A DNA stretch of 7,729 nucleotides from assembly GCA_958405585.1 (NCBI GenBank), contig CATYEP010000082.1, positions 1 to 7,729 on the forward strand. Direction: 5' to 3'. The stretch is from an uncultured Eubacteriales bacterium. Its GTDB lineage: Bacteria > Bacillota > Clostridia > Christensenellales > Borkfalkiaceae. The notes beneath the pieces are model-generated. The model ran no database searches. It was given only the letters and a program-made list of their open reading frames with translations, and was not told the DNA's origin. Made by a program: the position numbers and the translations under genes. Below, piece by piece: positions 7,582-7,729 of this stretch; the first letter of the stretch is position 1, and each line of letters starts with the position of its first letter.

Positions 7582-7591
7582 TCTGATTTTC

Positions 7592-7597
7592 CCTCCT
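7592..7597 (-). promoter_or_regulatory. Ribosome binding site deciding the start of the second hydrolase
   Basis: A perfect AGGAGG on the minus strand lies ten bases before the ATG at 7581. The spacing is a little longer than ideal, but no other site fits. It removes 38 residues that the longest open frame would add and that do not resemble the family. Confidence 0.82.
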
Positions 7598-7666
7598 ATA
7601 ATCCGGAACTTATACCGGCATTCTTCAAGGTATCGACAGATCTTGTCCGGATCTGCCTGCTTATTT

Positions 7667-7695
7667 ATTGTATTAAATCCTGCTGAAAAAGTCAA
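7667..7695 (-). promoter_or_regulatory. Sigma-A promoter of the acetyl-esterase-like hydrolase
   Basis: On the minus strand, TTGACT (7690-7695) and TACAAT (7667-7672) are separated by exactly 17 bases, each matching consensus at 5 of 6 positions. Transcription should start near 7660, giving a leader of nearly 80 bases before the ATG at 7581. The leader contains a small hairpin (CAGATC at 7637-7642, GATCTG at 7650-7655, seven-base loop) of unknown significance. Confidence 0.72.
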
Positions 7696-7729
7696 TCAAA
7701 CCATTAAATTTTTAAAAAGCTTACATCTT

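Noticed and set aside
1..7729. CRISPR array, transposon, prophage, toxin-antitoxin, tRNA or rRNA
   Set aside because: I saw no spaced direct repeats, transposase or integrase motifs, terminal inverted repeats, or tRNA or rRNA signature sequences on either strand.

Overview
The window looks like ordinary chromosomal DNA from a low-to-mid GC Gram-positive bacterium of the Bacillota, most likely the class Clostridia. The support is strong AGGAGG-type ribosome binding sites, near-consensus sigma-A promoters with exact 17-base spacers, a clostridial-looking type IIA topoisomerase pair, and a Firmicute-type MurG (HES and GGGSAGH motifs). I could run no search, so placement below class level is not supported. 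I see no mobile element, tRNA, rRNA, CRISPR array or defence system, and no convincing undescribed multi-gene system.

Layout. Positions 1-4151 (minus strand) hold a two-gene topoisomerase operon: the B (ATPase/Toprim) subunit at 4151-2184, then 12 bases, then the A (DNA cleavage) subunit from 2171, which runs off the left edge of the window. An extended -10 promoter at 4223-4251 drives it. Positions 4444-5349 (minus) encode a cytoplasmic lysophospholipase-like alpha/beta hydrolase with its own promoter at 5425-5453. Divergent from it, 5546-6583 (plus) encodes a complete MurG-family glycosyltransferase. MurG converges with a second alpha/beta hydrolase (minus, 6736-7581), of the acetyl-esterase type. 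The two share a strong bidirectional terminator at 6684-6732. The promoter of the second hydrolase lies at 7667-7695.

Function. The topoisomerase pair relaxes or decatenates DNA. Its N-terminal domains look gyrase-like, but the visible first C-terminal blade of the A subunit lacks the GyrA box. I therefore infer a second, topoisomerase IV-like enzyme rather than the housekeeping gyrase. MurG makes lipid II from lipid I at the inner face of the membrane. The two hydrolases have complete Ser-Asp-His triads and no signal peptide. Their substrates cannot be read from sequence, and nothing shows that they work with MurG.

Start sites. For the B subunit and both hydrolases, the longest open frame starts too early. 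Ribosome binding sites, and for the hydrolases the promoter positions, put the true starts at 4151, 5349 and 7581.
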